A stretch of 21,291 nucleotides of DNA from a virus. This document shows, one piece after another, positions 1 to 6,568 of this stretch (positions within the stretch are counted from its first letter, which is position 1; each line of letters starts with the position of its first letter). The notes beneath the pieces are model-generated. The model saw only the letters and a program-made list of their open reading frames with translations. It did not search any database and was not told the DNA's origin. The translations under genes were made by a program, and so were the position numbers. The stretch is from IMG/VR virus record IMGVR_UViG_3300028597_000084, positions 1-21,291 of that record, one strand, 5' to 3'.

Positions 1-720
1 TTCCTACCTCCTGAGTATCTTGTAGAGAATCGTGACCCTGATCGGGAAGCATCTTTCAACATGTATACCCGCATGATGGAGAAAGCACACCAAGCTAAAC
101 AAAGTGGTTTCATCCTCCCTATGCTGTTAGACAGTGAAGGGAACAAGATGTTTGACTTTGAGATTAAGAACATTTCTGGTACTAAGTCTTACGATGTAAA
201 TGCAATTATTGCACGTTATACCCGTGAGATTCAAGTAGCATTGTTTGCTGATGTGTTGTCGCTTGGTAGTGGTTCTGGTGGTAGTTACTCGCTTGCTGAA
301 TCGAAAGTAAGCATTATCGACATGGCCGTTAAGAGTCGTTTGAATGAGATTAAAGACCAGCTTAATCACAAGCTAGTCAAGACCTTGTTTGAACAGAACA
401 AATGGCCTACAGATATCATGCCTTACTTTGACTTTGATCTGCCGAATAGTGAGTCGCTTGAAAGTGTAGGTAAGTTCCTGCAACAAACCGCAGCAACCGG
501 CTTGATCCCGCTTGTACCTGAAGTTGTTAACTTTGTTCTCGCCCGTGTTGGTATTGATTACCGTGTCCCTGATGACATTGAACCTGAAAAGCTTCGTGAA
601 ATGATGACTAACTTCACCTCTGAAGCTGGAGGTGGTATGAAAGAAGGTATGAGTAACACGAACGGTAAAGGTACAGGGGAGAAAGGTGATGCAAACACAG
701 CTAACAAAGGGAGCAAATAA
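1..720 (+). CDS. Portal protein, C-terminal part (5'-truncated by window edge)
   Basis: The reading frame is open from base 1, so the gene starts upstream; Met at 61 is internal, since 20 in-frame residues precede it and continue the same fold. The portal is the dodecameric ring at one head vertex through which the terminase pumps DNA. The visible part is mostly helical, with an 'FLPPEYL' stretch, 'SGFILPM', 'RYTREI', 'ADVLSLGSGSGGSYSLAE' and a low-complexity Gly/Lys/Asn tail in the last 35 or so residues. Helix content and the 'GSYSLAE' region recall the DUF935 (Mu gp29-like) portals rather than lambda gpB, but I judge this from memory of the family. The place directly before an S49 protease/scaffold gene is the normal portal position. 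The stop codon abuts the next start (TAA then ATG at 721). The portal call is fairly sure; the subfamily is less so. Confidence 0.8.
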   Translation, partial: FLPPEYLVENRDPDREASFNMYTRMMEKAHQAKQSGFILPMLLDSEGNKMFDFEIKNISGTKSYDVNAIIARYTREIQVALFADVLSLGSGSGGSYSLAESKVSIIDMAVKSRLNEIKDQLNHKLVKTLFEQNKWPTDIMPYFDFDLPNSESLESVGKFLQQTAATGLIPLVPEVVNFVLARVGIDYRVPDDIEPEKLREMMTNFTSEAGGGMKEGMSNTNGKGTGEKGDANTANKGSK

Positions 721-2049
721 ATGGCACATTCACTTGTAAGAATTAAATCGTCGTTGGTTAACAAACCTCATCTTATTGAAGAGAATACCTTTAACGGTAT
801 TCTTGAGTACGTTAACCAACGCATTGAGGGTAACGCCGATATTATCGGTCCTCAAGCTGAAGCAGAAACTAGCTGGGATCATCGTTACATTCCTGAAACT
901 AAAACAGGTGTAATGCATATCTCTGGTCCACTCACATATCGCACCACTGGTTGGGAAGCATATTGTGGTGGTACAAGCTATGAAATGCTTAAAGAACAAA
1001 TGAACTACTTCGTGGAAAAGGGAGCTAAAACAGTTTCCATGATGGTTGACTCTGGTGGTGGTCAAGCTCAGGCAATGATTGATAGTGCAAACTATATCCG
1101 CAATCTTGCCAATGAGAATGGTATTAAGATCATTGCTTATGTAGACGGTATGTCTGCTTCTGCTGCTTACGGTATCTCTTGTATTGCTGATGAAATCATC
1201 ATGTCGAGTGACAGTCTTGTCGGTTCGATTGGTGTATTGATTCAATTGTACAACGATAGCAAGTATCTTGAAAAGATTGGTTACGAACGTACCTTCATTA
1301 CTGCGGGTAAAGACAAAGTTCCGTATGACAAAGACGGTGCATTTACTGAAGCGTTCATTGATCGTTTGCAAGAACAAGTAGATACATTGTACGAGAGTTT
1401 CACCACACACGTAGCAACTCACCGTTCTCTTGATGTTCAAGCTGTTAAAGACACGGAAGCAAATGTGTTTATGGCTGAAGAAGCTATCAAGCTTGGTCTT
1501 GCCGATAAGGTTATGACTATCGAAGAGTTTTATGAATATGTGGCAGACGTTGCCCAAACAAACATTGAGGATAAAGAAATGGGCCTTTCCGCCTTCAAAC
1601 TTAACACTAAAGAGGACAAAGCTGAAATGGCTAAACTTGAAGAACTGACTGTGCAACTTGAAGCACAAACCGAACAGGTTGCAACACTGGGTGCACAACT
1701 GCAAACCGCACTGGCTGCTAATGAAGCACTGACTGCTCAACTGGCTGACTTTGTGAAAGCACAGGAAGAAGCTGCAGCTGCTGCTGCTGTAGCTGCTCTG
1801 GCTAAGCGTGAAGCTGCTCTTGCTGAAGTTCTGCCCATTGCTGATGTTCCAACATATCTTACCAATATGAGTGCTCTGGATGACGGTGCCTTTGCTTTCA
1901 TGGTAGATCAACTGGCTGCTGTAAAGAATGCCCGTGCTGAAGAGTTTAAACCAGTAGGTCAGGAAGGTGTTCTAGATGACGCTGAACCAGATGCTGTTGA
2001 AACTCTGAAAGCTGCCGGTGTAGCTGCTGCCAAAGCTGTTCGCCGTTAA
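721..2049 (+). CDS. Prohead protease (S49/SppA-like, lambda gpC-like) fused to scaffold domain
   Basis: This 442-residue protein is an S49-family serine protease that would mature the prohead by cleaving scaffold and portal. Residues about 60-270 carry the ClpP/SppA fold: 'MMVDSGGG' near 108-114, then 'GMSASAAYG' where Ser147 aligns with the SppA nucleophile, and 'AGKDK' where Lys199 is the likely general base (Ser-Lys dyad, by analogy with SppA). From about residue 290 the protein changes to an Ala/Glu/Gln-rich predicted coiled coil with an alanine run at about 350-360, typical of scaffolds. This is the gpC-Nu3 arrangement of lambda. The start follows directly on the portal stop, so translation is probably coupled. 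The C-terminal third may also be made separately from an internal start (see 1579-2049). Confidence 0.9.
   Translation: MAHSLVRIKSSLVNKPHLIEENTFNGILEYVNQRIEGNADIIGPQAEAETSWDHRYIPETKTGVMHISGPLTYRTTGWEAYCGGTSYEMLKEQMNYFVEKGAKTVSMMVDSGGGQAQAMIDSANYIRNLANENGIKIIAYVDGMSASAAYGISCIADEIIMSSDSLVGSIGVLIQLYNDSKYLEKIGYERTFITAGKDKVPYDKDGAFTEAFIDRLQEQVDTLYESFTTHVATHRSLDVQAVKDTEANVFMAEEAIKLGLADKVMTIEEFYEYVADVAQTNIEDKEMGLSAFKLNTKEDKAEMAKLEELTVQLEAQTEQVATLGAQLQTALAANEALTAQLADFVKAQEEAAAAAAVAALAKREAALAEVLPIADVPTYLTNMSALDDGAFAFMVDQLAAVKNARAEEFKPVGQEGVLDDAEPDAVETLKAAGVAAAKAVRR
1567..1581 (+). promoter_or_regulatory. Internal ribosome binding site and ATG for nested scaffold
   Basis: GAGG at 1567-1570, eight bases, then ATG at 1579-1581, in the frame of the protease gene. 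It falls at the boundary between the protease domain and the scaffold-like coiled coil, where a Nu3-type start would be expected. A second similar site (GAGG 1612, ATG 1627) competes as the true start. Confidence 0.5.
1579..2049 (+). CDS. Predicted internal-start scaffold protein (Nu3-like), in frame within the protease gene
   Basis: The in-frame ATG at 1579 is preceded by GAGG (1567-1570) at 8-base spacing and would give a 156-residue coiled-coil scaffold lacking the protease. A second candidate is ATG 1627, with GAGG at 1612-1615 and 11-base spacing. In lambda, Nu3 is made in just this way from inside gene C. Leucine codons also support separate, strong translation: upstream of 1579 the gene has 16 Leu codons with no CTG (10 CTT, 5 TTG, 1 CTC), while downstream 11 of 18 are CTG, like the capsid gene. 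The product is Ala/Glu-rich and helical, ending in basic 'KAVRR', a plausible capsid-binding tail. The separate product is an inference; which of the two ATGs is used cannot be settled here. Confidence 0.55.
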   Translation: MGLSAFKLNTKEDKAEMAKLEELTVQLEAQTEQVATLGAQLQTALAANEALTAQLADFVKAQEEAAAAAAVAALAKREAALAEVLPIADVPTYLTNMSALDDGAFAFMVDQLAAVKNARAEEFKPVGQEGVLDDAEPDAVETLKAAGVAAAKAVRR

Positions 2050-2079
2050 TCACAAACATTTATTTAGAGGAATTAAAAC

Positions 2080-2517
2080 ATGGCTTTCACTGAACTGAAA
2101 TTCGGTACTTACGCTTCCGATCTGGTTATTGACCACCCTGCCTATAAGTTCGGCAATGAGAACGCAAACATCACTCCACTTGTTACAGCACTGCCACTGG
2201 GTACTATTGTACATCGTCCGAAAGATTCGGCACCTACAGTAGCTTGGAGTGTTATTGATGCTGATGCTGACGTAGTTGCAACTAACGAATTCGCTGTAGT
2301 TTGGGGTGACCACTACGGTTTCAAATCTGACTTCATTCCGAAGGCGATTGTTGCTGGTAAGTATAACTCGATTGTTATTCGCAAGGGTGCATTCAAAGAA
2401 TTCTACATTAAGAAGAATTATAAGACTGTACTGACCACTACTTATGATCTGCTGCTTCAACTCATGGCAAACCAAGGTCTTCTGGTCCTGACAGACGTAT
2501 CTGATCTGACTGCTTAA
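2080..2517 (+). CDS. Head decoration protein (lambda gpD-like)
   Basis: This 145-residue protein is the likely capsid-stabilising decoration protein, which trimerises on the outside of the expanded head at three-fold sites. The N-terminal half has the beta-rich HDPD/gpD-like layout: 'ITPLVTALPLGTIV', then a strand-rich core with 'VVWGDHYGFKSDF' and 'VIRKGAFKEF'. It is longer than lambda gpD (110 residues), with a C-terminal extension 'TTYDLLLQLMANQGLLVL'. AGAGGA lies about eight bases before ATG. Codons are strongly biased to CTG and GTT, as in the neighbouring capsid gene, as expected for an abundant protein. The position between protease/scaffold and major capsid matches lambda D. The call rests on position and general pattern more than on a sharp motif. 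Confidence 0.75.
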   Translation: MAFTELKFGTYASDLVIDHPAYKFGNENANITPLVTALPLGTIVHRPKDSAPTVAWSVIDADADVVATNEFAVVWGDHYGFKSDFIPKAIVAGKYNSIVIRKGAFKEFYIKKNYKTVLTTTYDLLLQLMANQGLLVLTDVSDLTA

Positions 2518-2531
2518 TTAAACTGATTTAT

Positions 2532-2551
2532 AGGGACTGAATTAAGTCCCT
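2532..2551 (+). other. Intergenic hairpin between decoration and capsid genes
   Basis: AGGGACT (2532-2538), loop GAATTA, AGTCCCT (2545-2551) forms a perfect 7-bp stem. The following bases are TCACTCTAC, so there is no proper U-tract and I do not call it a terminator. It may be an RNA-stabilising or processing hairpin ahead of the capsid ribosome binding site (AAAGGAAAG, about 2561-2569). Confidence 0.5.
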
Positions 2552-2575
2552 TCACTCTACAAAAGGAAAGAATAA

Positions 2576-3670
2576 ATGACTCTGATTATCGACAAGAATA
2601 TTGATCGCCTGAGCCAAGGTAAGTATGTTGAACTGACTGAGATTCTGGTTGAACTGCCCCGCAATATTAGCATCATCGATCAACTTGGTCTGTTTGAAGA
2701 AGTATTTGTAACTCAAAAGAAAATTGAGATTCAACGTACTCAGTATAGCAACCATCTGATTAAAGATAAGAACTGGGAAGCTAAAGCTGACACCATGGTT
2801 AGCAAACCAGAGCGTGGCTTTATTCAGCTGAAGATTCCTAACTTCGAAATGCAAGATGCGATCAAGCCACAGGATATCGACGGTGTTGCTAAAGTGAACA
2901 ACATCCACGAAGCTGCTGGTCTGGAAACCGTGATGGATGTTCGTATTGAGAAGCTGACTTACCTGAACAACGCTTTCGATCTGACCCACGATGTGGCTAA
3001 GATGCAACTGCTGACCACAGGTACAGTATATGCTCCATCGGGTGCTCTGGCAACTAACTACGGTGACACTATCGACTTCTACGAAGAAATGGGTGTTACT
3101 CGTCAGACTCACAACATTGAACTGACTGGTGCTAAAGACCCACGTAAGACCTGTTCCGAACTGATTCGTAAGATGCGTGAAGCTCTGCGTCATGCTAACG
3201 GTGGTAACTACAGCAAGCTGATTCTGCTGTGCGGTACTGACTTCTTCGACGCTGTTTACACCAACCCATTCGTTACCGAGGCTGTTAAGTACTTCCAACA
3301 GGATTACAACAAGCTGCTGCTGAAGACTCCGGGTACTGCTCCGGGCTATGACGCCAACTTCCGCTTCGTTGAACTTTGGGGTCTGGTATTCATTGACGCC
3401 GGTATCGGTGGTTACGATGACGCTGAAGGTAACTTCCAAGCTTGGATTGAGCCTAACAAAGCTCTGGCTCTGCCAACTGGTGTACGTGGTATGTTCAAGA
3501 CCTACTACGCTCCAGCAAACACTTTCTCGGCTATCAACAAGAAAGCTGCTGGTCGTTACTACTTTGAGAAGCTGAACGATGAAGATGACCTGATTCAAAT
3601 GAAGGTTGGTTCTAACTTCATGAACGCTTGCATCTATCCGGGTGCTATCTTCGACATTACCTATAACTAA
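2576..3670 (+). CDS. Major capsid protein (lambda gpE-like)
   Basis: This 364-residue protein is the HK97-fold shell subunit of the icosahedral head, of the lambda gpE type (Phage_cap_E family; lambda gpE is 341 residues). Features include the N-terminal 'LVELPRNISIIDQLGLFEE' region, 'RGFIQLKIPNFEMQDAIKPQDIDG' (typical of E-family N-arm/E-loop), an acidic and glycine-rich middle, 'KLILLCGTDFFDAVYTNP', 'LWGLVFIDAG' and the C-terminal 'GSNFMNACIYPGAIFDI' strand. No internal protease cleavage site is obvious. The ribosome binding site is AAAGGAAAG before ATG 2576. Leucine codons are nearly all CTG (I saw only two CTT) and Asn/Phe codons favour AAC/TTC, the bias expected of the most abundant virion protein. 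A terminator-like hairpin follows the stop codon. Confidence 0.92.
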   Translation: MTLIIDKNIDRLSQGKYVELTEILVELPRNISIIDQLGLFEEVFVTQKKIEIQRTQYSNHLIKDKNWEAKADTMVSKPERGFIQLKIPNFEMQDAIKPQDIDGVAKVNNIHEAAGLETVMDVRIEKLTYLNNAFDLTHDVAKMQLLTTGTVYAPSGALATNYGDTIDFYEEMGVTRQTHNIELTGAKDPRKTCSELIRKMREALRHANGGNYSKLILLCGTDFFDAVYTNPFVTEAVKYFQQDYNKLLLKTPGTAPGYDANFRFVELWGLVFIDAGIGGYDDAEGNFQAWIEPNKALALPTGVRGMFKTYYAPANTFSAINKKAAGRYYFEKLNDEDDLIQMKVGSNFMNACIYPGAIFDITYN

Positions 3671-3680
3671 GAGGTACGAT

Positions 3681-3710
3681 AAGGGCTGGCTTAGGCCAGC
3701 CTTTCTTGTT
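3681..3710 (+). terminator. Rho-independent terminator after major capsid gene
   Basis: GGCTGGC (3684-3690), loop TTAG, GCCAGCC (3695-3701), extendable outward by G-T and two A-T pairs to a 10-bp stem (3681-3690 with 3695-3704). A T-rich run TTTCTTGTTT (3702-3710) follows. The T-run leads directly into the next gene's AAGGAG at 3712. Confidence 0.8.
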
Positions 3711-3723
3711 TAAGGAGAATGAA

Positions 3724-4143
3724 ATGACAGATGATGAAAAGATTTCGCTCCTCGCCCTTATGATTGGTGATATCCCCGGTGGTCCTTACTATCCGCTGTT
3801 CACACCAGAACAATATGCACAGTTCCTTACTTTAGGTAAAGGGAGTGTTAACCAAGCTGCTGTGTATGCTGCTACTTCTGCTGGATTCATTGTATCAGGT
3901 GAAAGTACAAGAGAAGTTATTGGTGAACTGCAAATTGCTAGTTCTACCGCAAGTAACTATTTGAAACTACTTGATTACCTAGTTAAGACAGCAGGTCGGG
4001 TTCCGCCTGAAGGTTTGATGCCATGGTTTGCCGGTGCTGATAGTTGTGACAAAAACAAGTTGCTTGACTTCAGACTGTGTGACCGAAAGCCATTGTTCGG
4101 TATTGGCGATCCTTGTTGCTCACGTGACGGGACATTTAGCTAA
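3724..4143 (+). CDS. Putative head-tail connector/adaptor protein (gpFI position)
   Basis: A 139-residue protein of no family I can name with certainty. ATG 3724 has AAGGAG (3712-3717) six bases upstream and is preferred to the upstream TTG at 3706, which lies inside the terminator tail. The N-terminal 110 residues look all-helical ('LFTPEQYAQFLTL', 'QAAVYAATSAGFIV', 'ASNYLKLLDYLV'), as in gp6/HK97-type adaptors that dock under the portal. The last 35 residues are unusual, with four cysteines ('SCDKN', 'LCDRK', 'DPCCSRD'). It lies directly after the capsid gene and overlaps the next gene by one base, the place of FI/adaptor genes. Leucine codons are mixed, unlike the capsid gene, suggesting lower expression. 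The role is inferred from place. Confidence 0.55.
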   Translation: MTDDEKISLLALMIGDIPGGPYYPLFTPEQYAQFLTLGKGSVNQAAVYAATSAGFIVSGESTREVIGELQIASSTASNYLKLLDYLVKTAGRVPPEGLMPWFAGADSCDKNKLLDFRLCDRKPLFGIGDPCCSRDGTFS

Positions 4144-4532
4144 TGGGAATGCATGATAGAATGCGTGCAATGGTGATTCGTCAACTTGCACCACAGCCAA
4201 AGGGTAAAGGGGTTCCGATTACATTCAAACGAAAATCTGCTGGTGGTTATAATCCATCTACAGGTGTTACTACGCCAGTTGTTACAACCACTTACACAAC
4301 AAGTGGTTTGCGTGTTAACTATAGTGAGTATGCATATCGGAATACAACTATTGAATATGGGGACTTCCAGTTATATGTATCGCCTGTACTAGAAGACGGT
4401 ACTGACACACCTAAACCTGTTGTTGGTGATGAGTTTACATTCCTTGGTACAATTGTCAAGGTGATAAACGTTGCCCCATTTAACGATAACAGTATTGGTT
4501 GTGGTTGGAAATTGCAGGTGAGAAATGGCTAA
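4143..4532 (+). CDS. Putative head closure / head-tail joining protein (gpFII-like)
   Basis: A 129-residue, strand-rich protein: basic N-terminus ('MIRQLAPQPKGKG'), 'ITFKRKSAGGYNPSTG', then 'VNYSEYAYRNTTIEYGDFQLYVSP', and a C-terminal 'VGDEFTFLGTIVKVINVAPF'. This is the pattern of stopper proteins (gpFII, SPP1 gp16, HK97 gp7), which plug the connector after packaging and receive the tail: a beta barrel with a loop carrying 'Y.P.TG' and a terminal 'DxxxxxGxxYxV' strand pair. The start overlaps the preceding TAA by one base, and an alternative ATG lies two codons later. No strong ribosome binding site is seen, so translation is probably coupled. The next gene overlaps its end by eight bases. 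Confidence 0.6.
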   Translation: MGMHDRMRAMVIRQLAPQPKGKGVPITFKRKSAGGYNPSTGVTTPVVTTTYTTSGLRVNYSEYAYRNTTIEYGDFQLYVSPVLEDGTDTPKPVVGDEFTFLGTIVKVINVAPFNDNSIGCGWKLQVRNG

Positions 4533-4968
4533 CTTCTTAGATACAATCAACGAATGGGTTGAAGCAACTGAGAAGCGAATCGATGAAACCTTACAAACGA
4601 TAACAATTAAGGTTGGTGAGAGTGTTATCATGTTGTCTCCAGTTGATACTGGTAGGTTTCGTGGTAACTGGCAACTGACCATTGACGGTACTTCTGCAAA
4701 CAGTCTTGTTCGTTATGACCAAGATGGAAGTAGTACGTTAGCGATGCTTGCATCTAAAGCTAACTCTTTCACTGCTGGTCAAGTAGCTTACATTCAGAAT
4801 CATGTACTGTATGGTTATGATCTGGAATGGGGTACATACAATGGTCCAACACAGAAAGTAACTGAAGAAGGTTTTAGCAGACAAGCCCCTGCTGGTATGG
4901 TGAGGGTAACCGAAGCGGACTTTGTTCGAATTGTCAACGATGCGGTTAGGATTCATAGGGAGGTGTAA
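4525..4968 (+). CDS. Tail completion/neck protein (HK97 gp10-like, gpZ position)
   Basis: A 147-residue protein with the hallmark features of the HK97-gp10/gpZ group: an N-terminal helix ('WVEATEKRIDETLQTITIKVGESV') leading to 'SPVDTGRFRGNW', then a beta region, and near the end 'YGYDLEWGTYN' followed by 'RQAPAGMVR' and a final helix. These proteins complete the head-proximal end of the tail or join it to the connector. The start codon lies inside the end of the preceding gene, with AGGTGAG just before it, and the stop overlaps the next ATG by one base. Order and motifs agree, so the call is good. Whether it acts as gpZ proper or as a gp10-type neck protein is not shown by the sequence. Confidence 0.8.
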   Translation: MANFLDTINEWVEATEKRIDETLQTITIKVGESVIMLSPVDTGRFRGNWQLTIDGTSANSLVRYDQDGSSTLAMLASKANSFTAGQVAYIQNHVLYGYDLEWGTYNGPTQKVTEEGFSRQAPAGMVRVTEADFVRIVNDAVRIHREV

Positions 4969-5420
4969 TGAGTGAATCTAAAATCAGACGCCTTCTGACG
5001 GATCATTTGATTGAAAGTCTCAGGCAACCAGATACAACATTAAAGTATCCTGTCATTCCTAACGGTATGATTGTGGATCAAATAATGACAACAAACTACA
5101 TGTCACCTCACATCATTCCTGCTCCTGCTGATGATGCTGCATTAGGTGGTGACCTAACAGTTTACAAAGGTATTTACCAGATTACATTGAGAGCAACATC
5201 TGATGTAAATGGAAGTATGATTGTGGACATGAACGAACCTTTGGATGAAATGGTTGATACTGTACGCCAAGCATTCAAAGCGAATATGAGGTTCGTGGAT
5301 ACAGAAGGTTTCACTGTCCAAGTGGCTAGTGCTCTTGCTGTAACTGAAGCTCGCAAAGACCCAAAAGAACAGTGGTGGACCTTGCATACATGGTTTAACT
5401 ATTGGGCTGAATCTAACTAA
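4968..5420 (+). CDS. Tail terminator protein (gpU-like)
   Basis: A 150-residue protein with the gpU/tail-terminator layout: N-terminal helix 'SESKIRRLLTDHLIESL', strand with 'YPVIPNG', a long strand 'YKGIYQITLRATSDVNGS', helix 'MNEPLDEMVDTVRQAFKANMRF', and a last strand ending 'WWTLHTWFNYW'. Tail terminators cap the growing tube as a hexamer when it reaches the length set by the tape measure, and provide the surface that joins the head (lambda gpU is 131 residues; compare the DUF4128 'tail terminator-like' family). GGGAGGT lies just before ATG 4968, which overlaps the previous stop. It is followed by the tail tube gene, as in lambda (U then V). Confidence 0.8.
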   Translation: MSESKIRRLLTDHLIESLRQPDTTLKYPVIPNGMIVDQIMTTNYMSPHIIPAPADDAALGGDLTVYKGIYQITLRATSDVNGSMIVDMNEPLDEMVDTVRQAFKANMRFVDTEGFTVQVASALAVTEARKDPKEQWWTLHTWFNYWAESN

Positions 5421-5433
5421 GAGGATATAAATA

Positions 5434-6087
5434 ATGGCTGCTCGTCTTCCTAACGGTTCTACCGTTGATTTCGTTAAAACTTACGGTGATGACATTACCG
5501 TTACATCTATCTCCAACGCTAAGCCCGCTGTAGCTACTGCTGCCGCACACGGTCTGGTAAAAGGTGATATCGTTGTTCTTACTTCCGGCTGGCTGAAACT
5601 GTCTGGTCGAGGCTTCCGTGTTGGTGAAGTAACTGTTGGTACTTTTGAACTGGAAGGTGTTGATACTACAAACACTGCTTCATACCCTGTTGGTGTTTCG
5701 GCTGGTACTGTGAAGAAAGCTGAAGAGTGGGTTGCTATTTCTCAGATTACTGAAGTAGCATCGTCTGGTGGTGAACAACAGTTCTACCAATACGGCTATC
5801 TGGAAGAAGACGAAGACCGTCAGATTCCAACTACCAAGTCTCCATCGACTCTGACACTGACCGTAGCTGATGACCCGTCGCAGCTGTATGTTACTGTTGT
5901 TGAAGAAGCTGACGAACTGAAAGAAGAGCGTCTGCAACGTCTGAACTTGGTAAACGGTGATATCATTCTTTACAACTCGATTGCATCGATTACCAACACA
6001 CCAACACTGAACCGTAACCAAATCATGGTGCGTACTATTACGCTTGCTCAGCAAGGTCGTGTAAGTCGGTATCGCAAACTTGTATAA
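5434..6087 (+). CDS. Major tail (tube) protein (gpV-like)
   Basis: A 217-residue protein that forms the hexameric rings of the tail tube. The C-terminal half has the tube fold pattern ('WVAISQITEVASSGG', 'DEDRQIPTTKSPSTLTLTV', 'NGDIILYNSIASITNTPTLNRNQIMVRTITLAQQGRV'). Residues about 20-92 are an inserted domain, 'TVTSISNAKPAVATAAAHGL' followed by 'GDIVVLTSGW', 'GRGFRV' and 'GTFELEGVDTT', resembling the FCCH-type beta domain seen in some phage tail proteins. It follows gpU and precedes the frameshifted chaperone pair, as lambda V does. AAGAGGA lies before ATG 5434. Leucine codons are mostly CTG, in keeping with an abundant protein. A strong terminator-like hairpin follows. Confidence 0.88.
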   Translation: MAARLPNGSTVDFVKTYGDDITVTSISNAKPAVATAAAHGLVKGDIVVLTSGWLKLSGRGFRVGEVTVGTFELEGVDTTNTASYPVGVSAGTVKKAEEWVAISQITEVASSGGEQQFYQYGYLEEDEDRQIPTTKSPSTLTLTVADDPSQLYVTVVEEADELKEERLQRLNLVNGDIILYNSIASITNTPTLNRNQIMVRTITLAQQGRVSRYRKLV

Positions 6088-6108
6088 CGCACGGTAAGTG
6101 CATCCCTC

Positions 6109-6148
6109 ATGCCCTTGCTTCATTATGAGGCGGGGGCATTTTCATTTC
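6109..6148 (+). terminator. Rho-independent terminator after tail tube gene
   Basis: Thirteen bases at 6109-6121 (ATGCCCTTGCTTC) pair without interruption with 6127-6139 (GAGGCGGGGGCAT), using three G-T wobbles, around the loop ATTAT. The run TTTTCATTTCT follows. AAGGAGAT of the next gene begins at 6150. An alternative shorter pairing, CCTCAT (6105-6110) with ATGAGG (6125-6130), overlaps the same bases and could compete. Confidence 0.82.
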
Positions 6149-6163
6149 TAAGGAGATAAAACA

Positions 6164-6568
6164 ATGGCTGGTAAATCTTTCAAAATTCAAATGGACCCTA
6201 CTTTCAAATCGGTGGTTAATGTACCACGTGTAGGTGCCGAGCCTATGGCTATTCAATTCACATTTAAAGCACTTGATCGTCGTGCTCTTTCTCGTATGTT
6301 TGACGGTTGGAAAGAACGTGGTGTTGCACTGGTTACTGAATCCCGTGAGGCTGCTGAAGCTGGTAATGAATGGTCTATGGAAGAATGGACTGATCGTGAA
6401 GTAGCGATGCAAGTGGAGCAGATTAAAGAGATTGTAGTTGGTTGGGGTTTCTCTGACAAGTTCACCGATGAGAACATTGAAGCTCTGGTAAGTACCTCTG
6501 TAGGCGTTGTAGATGCGATTCTAGAGCAATATAATGATGCCTATACCAAGGCTCGCCGGGGAAACTAA
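6164..6568 (+). CDS. Tail assembly chaperone, short form (gpG-like)
   Basis: A 134-residue protein starting at ATG 6164 behind AAGGAGAT. It has an N-terminal beta region ('KSFKIQMDPTFKSVVNVPRVG', 'IQFTFKALDRRALSRM') and a helical C-terminus ('DREVAMQVEQIKEIVVGW', 'ALVSTSVGVVDAILEQYNDAYTKARRGN'), with length close to lambda gpG (140). In lambda, gpG coats the tape measure and, with gpG-T, brings tube subunits to it; neither stays in the virion. The gene ends in a slippery heptamer immediately followed by UAA, and the -1 frame is open into the T region. It sits between the tail tube and tape measure genes, the conserved place of these chaperones. Confidence 0.9.
   Translation: MAGKSFKIQMDPTFKSVVNVPRVGAEPMAIQFTFKALDRRALSRMFDGWKERGVALVTESREAAEAGNEWSMEEWTDREVAMQVEQIKEIVVGWGFSDKFTDENIEALVSTSVGVVDAILEQYNDAYTKARRGN
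6559..6565 (+). promoter_or_regulatory. Programmed -1 ribosomal frameshift site, G GGA AAC
   Basis: In the G reading frame the bases read ..CGG GGA AAC TAA; GGGAAAC fits X XXY YYZ and differs from the lambda G-T site (GGGAAAG) only in the last base. Slipping back by one lets both tRNAs re-pair (GGG, AAA) and continues as CTA ATA GCA GCG into the open T frame. The stop codon directly after the heptamer may pause the ribosome. I see only a weak stem downstream (CTC 6584-6586 with GAG 6592-6594) and no clear pseudoknot. Confidence 0.88.

Noticed and set aside
1771-1800. GCT/GCA run as a microsatellite repeat
   Set aside because: It encodes an alanine run in the scaffold coiled coil with mixed codons, so it is ordinary low-complexity coding sequence.
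730-1911. Long antisense open frame (393 codons) opposite the protease/scaffold gene
   Set aside because: It is a shadow of the sense gene's codon bias; the protein is Cys/Phe/Ser/His-rich with no domain, lacks a ribosome binding site I can see, and the sense strand carries a clear S49 protease.
2552-3598. Long antisense open frame (348 codons) opposite the capsid gene
   Set aside because: Opposite a strongly codon-biased capsid gene, with implausible composition (Val/Ser/Gln-rich) and no recognisable motif.
3651-3680. Possible promoter TCGACA-18-TACGAT just before the capsid terminator
   Set aside because: The -10 matches only four of six positions and the -35 overlaps coding sequence; kept only as a note because the arrangement (promoter before hairpin) resembles 10848-10917.
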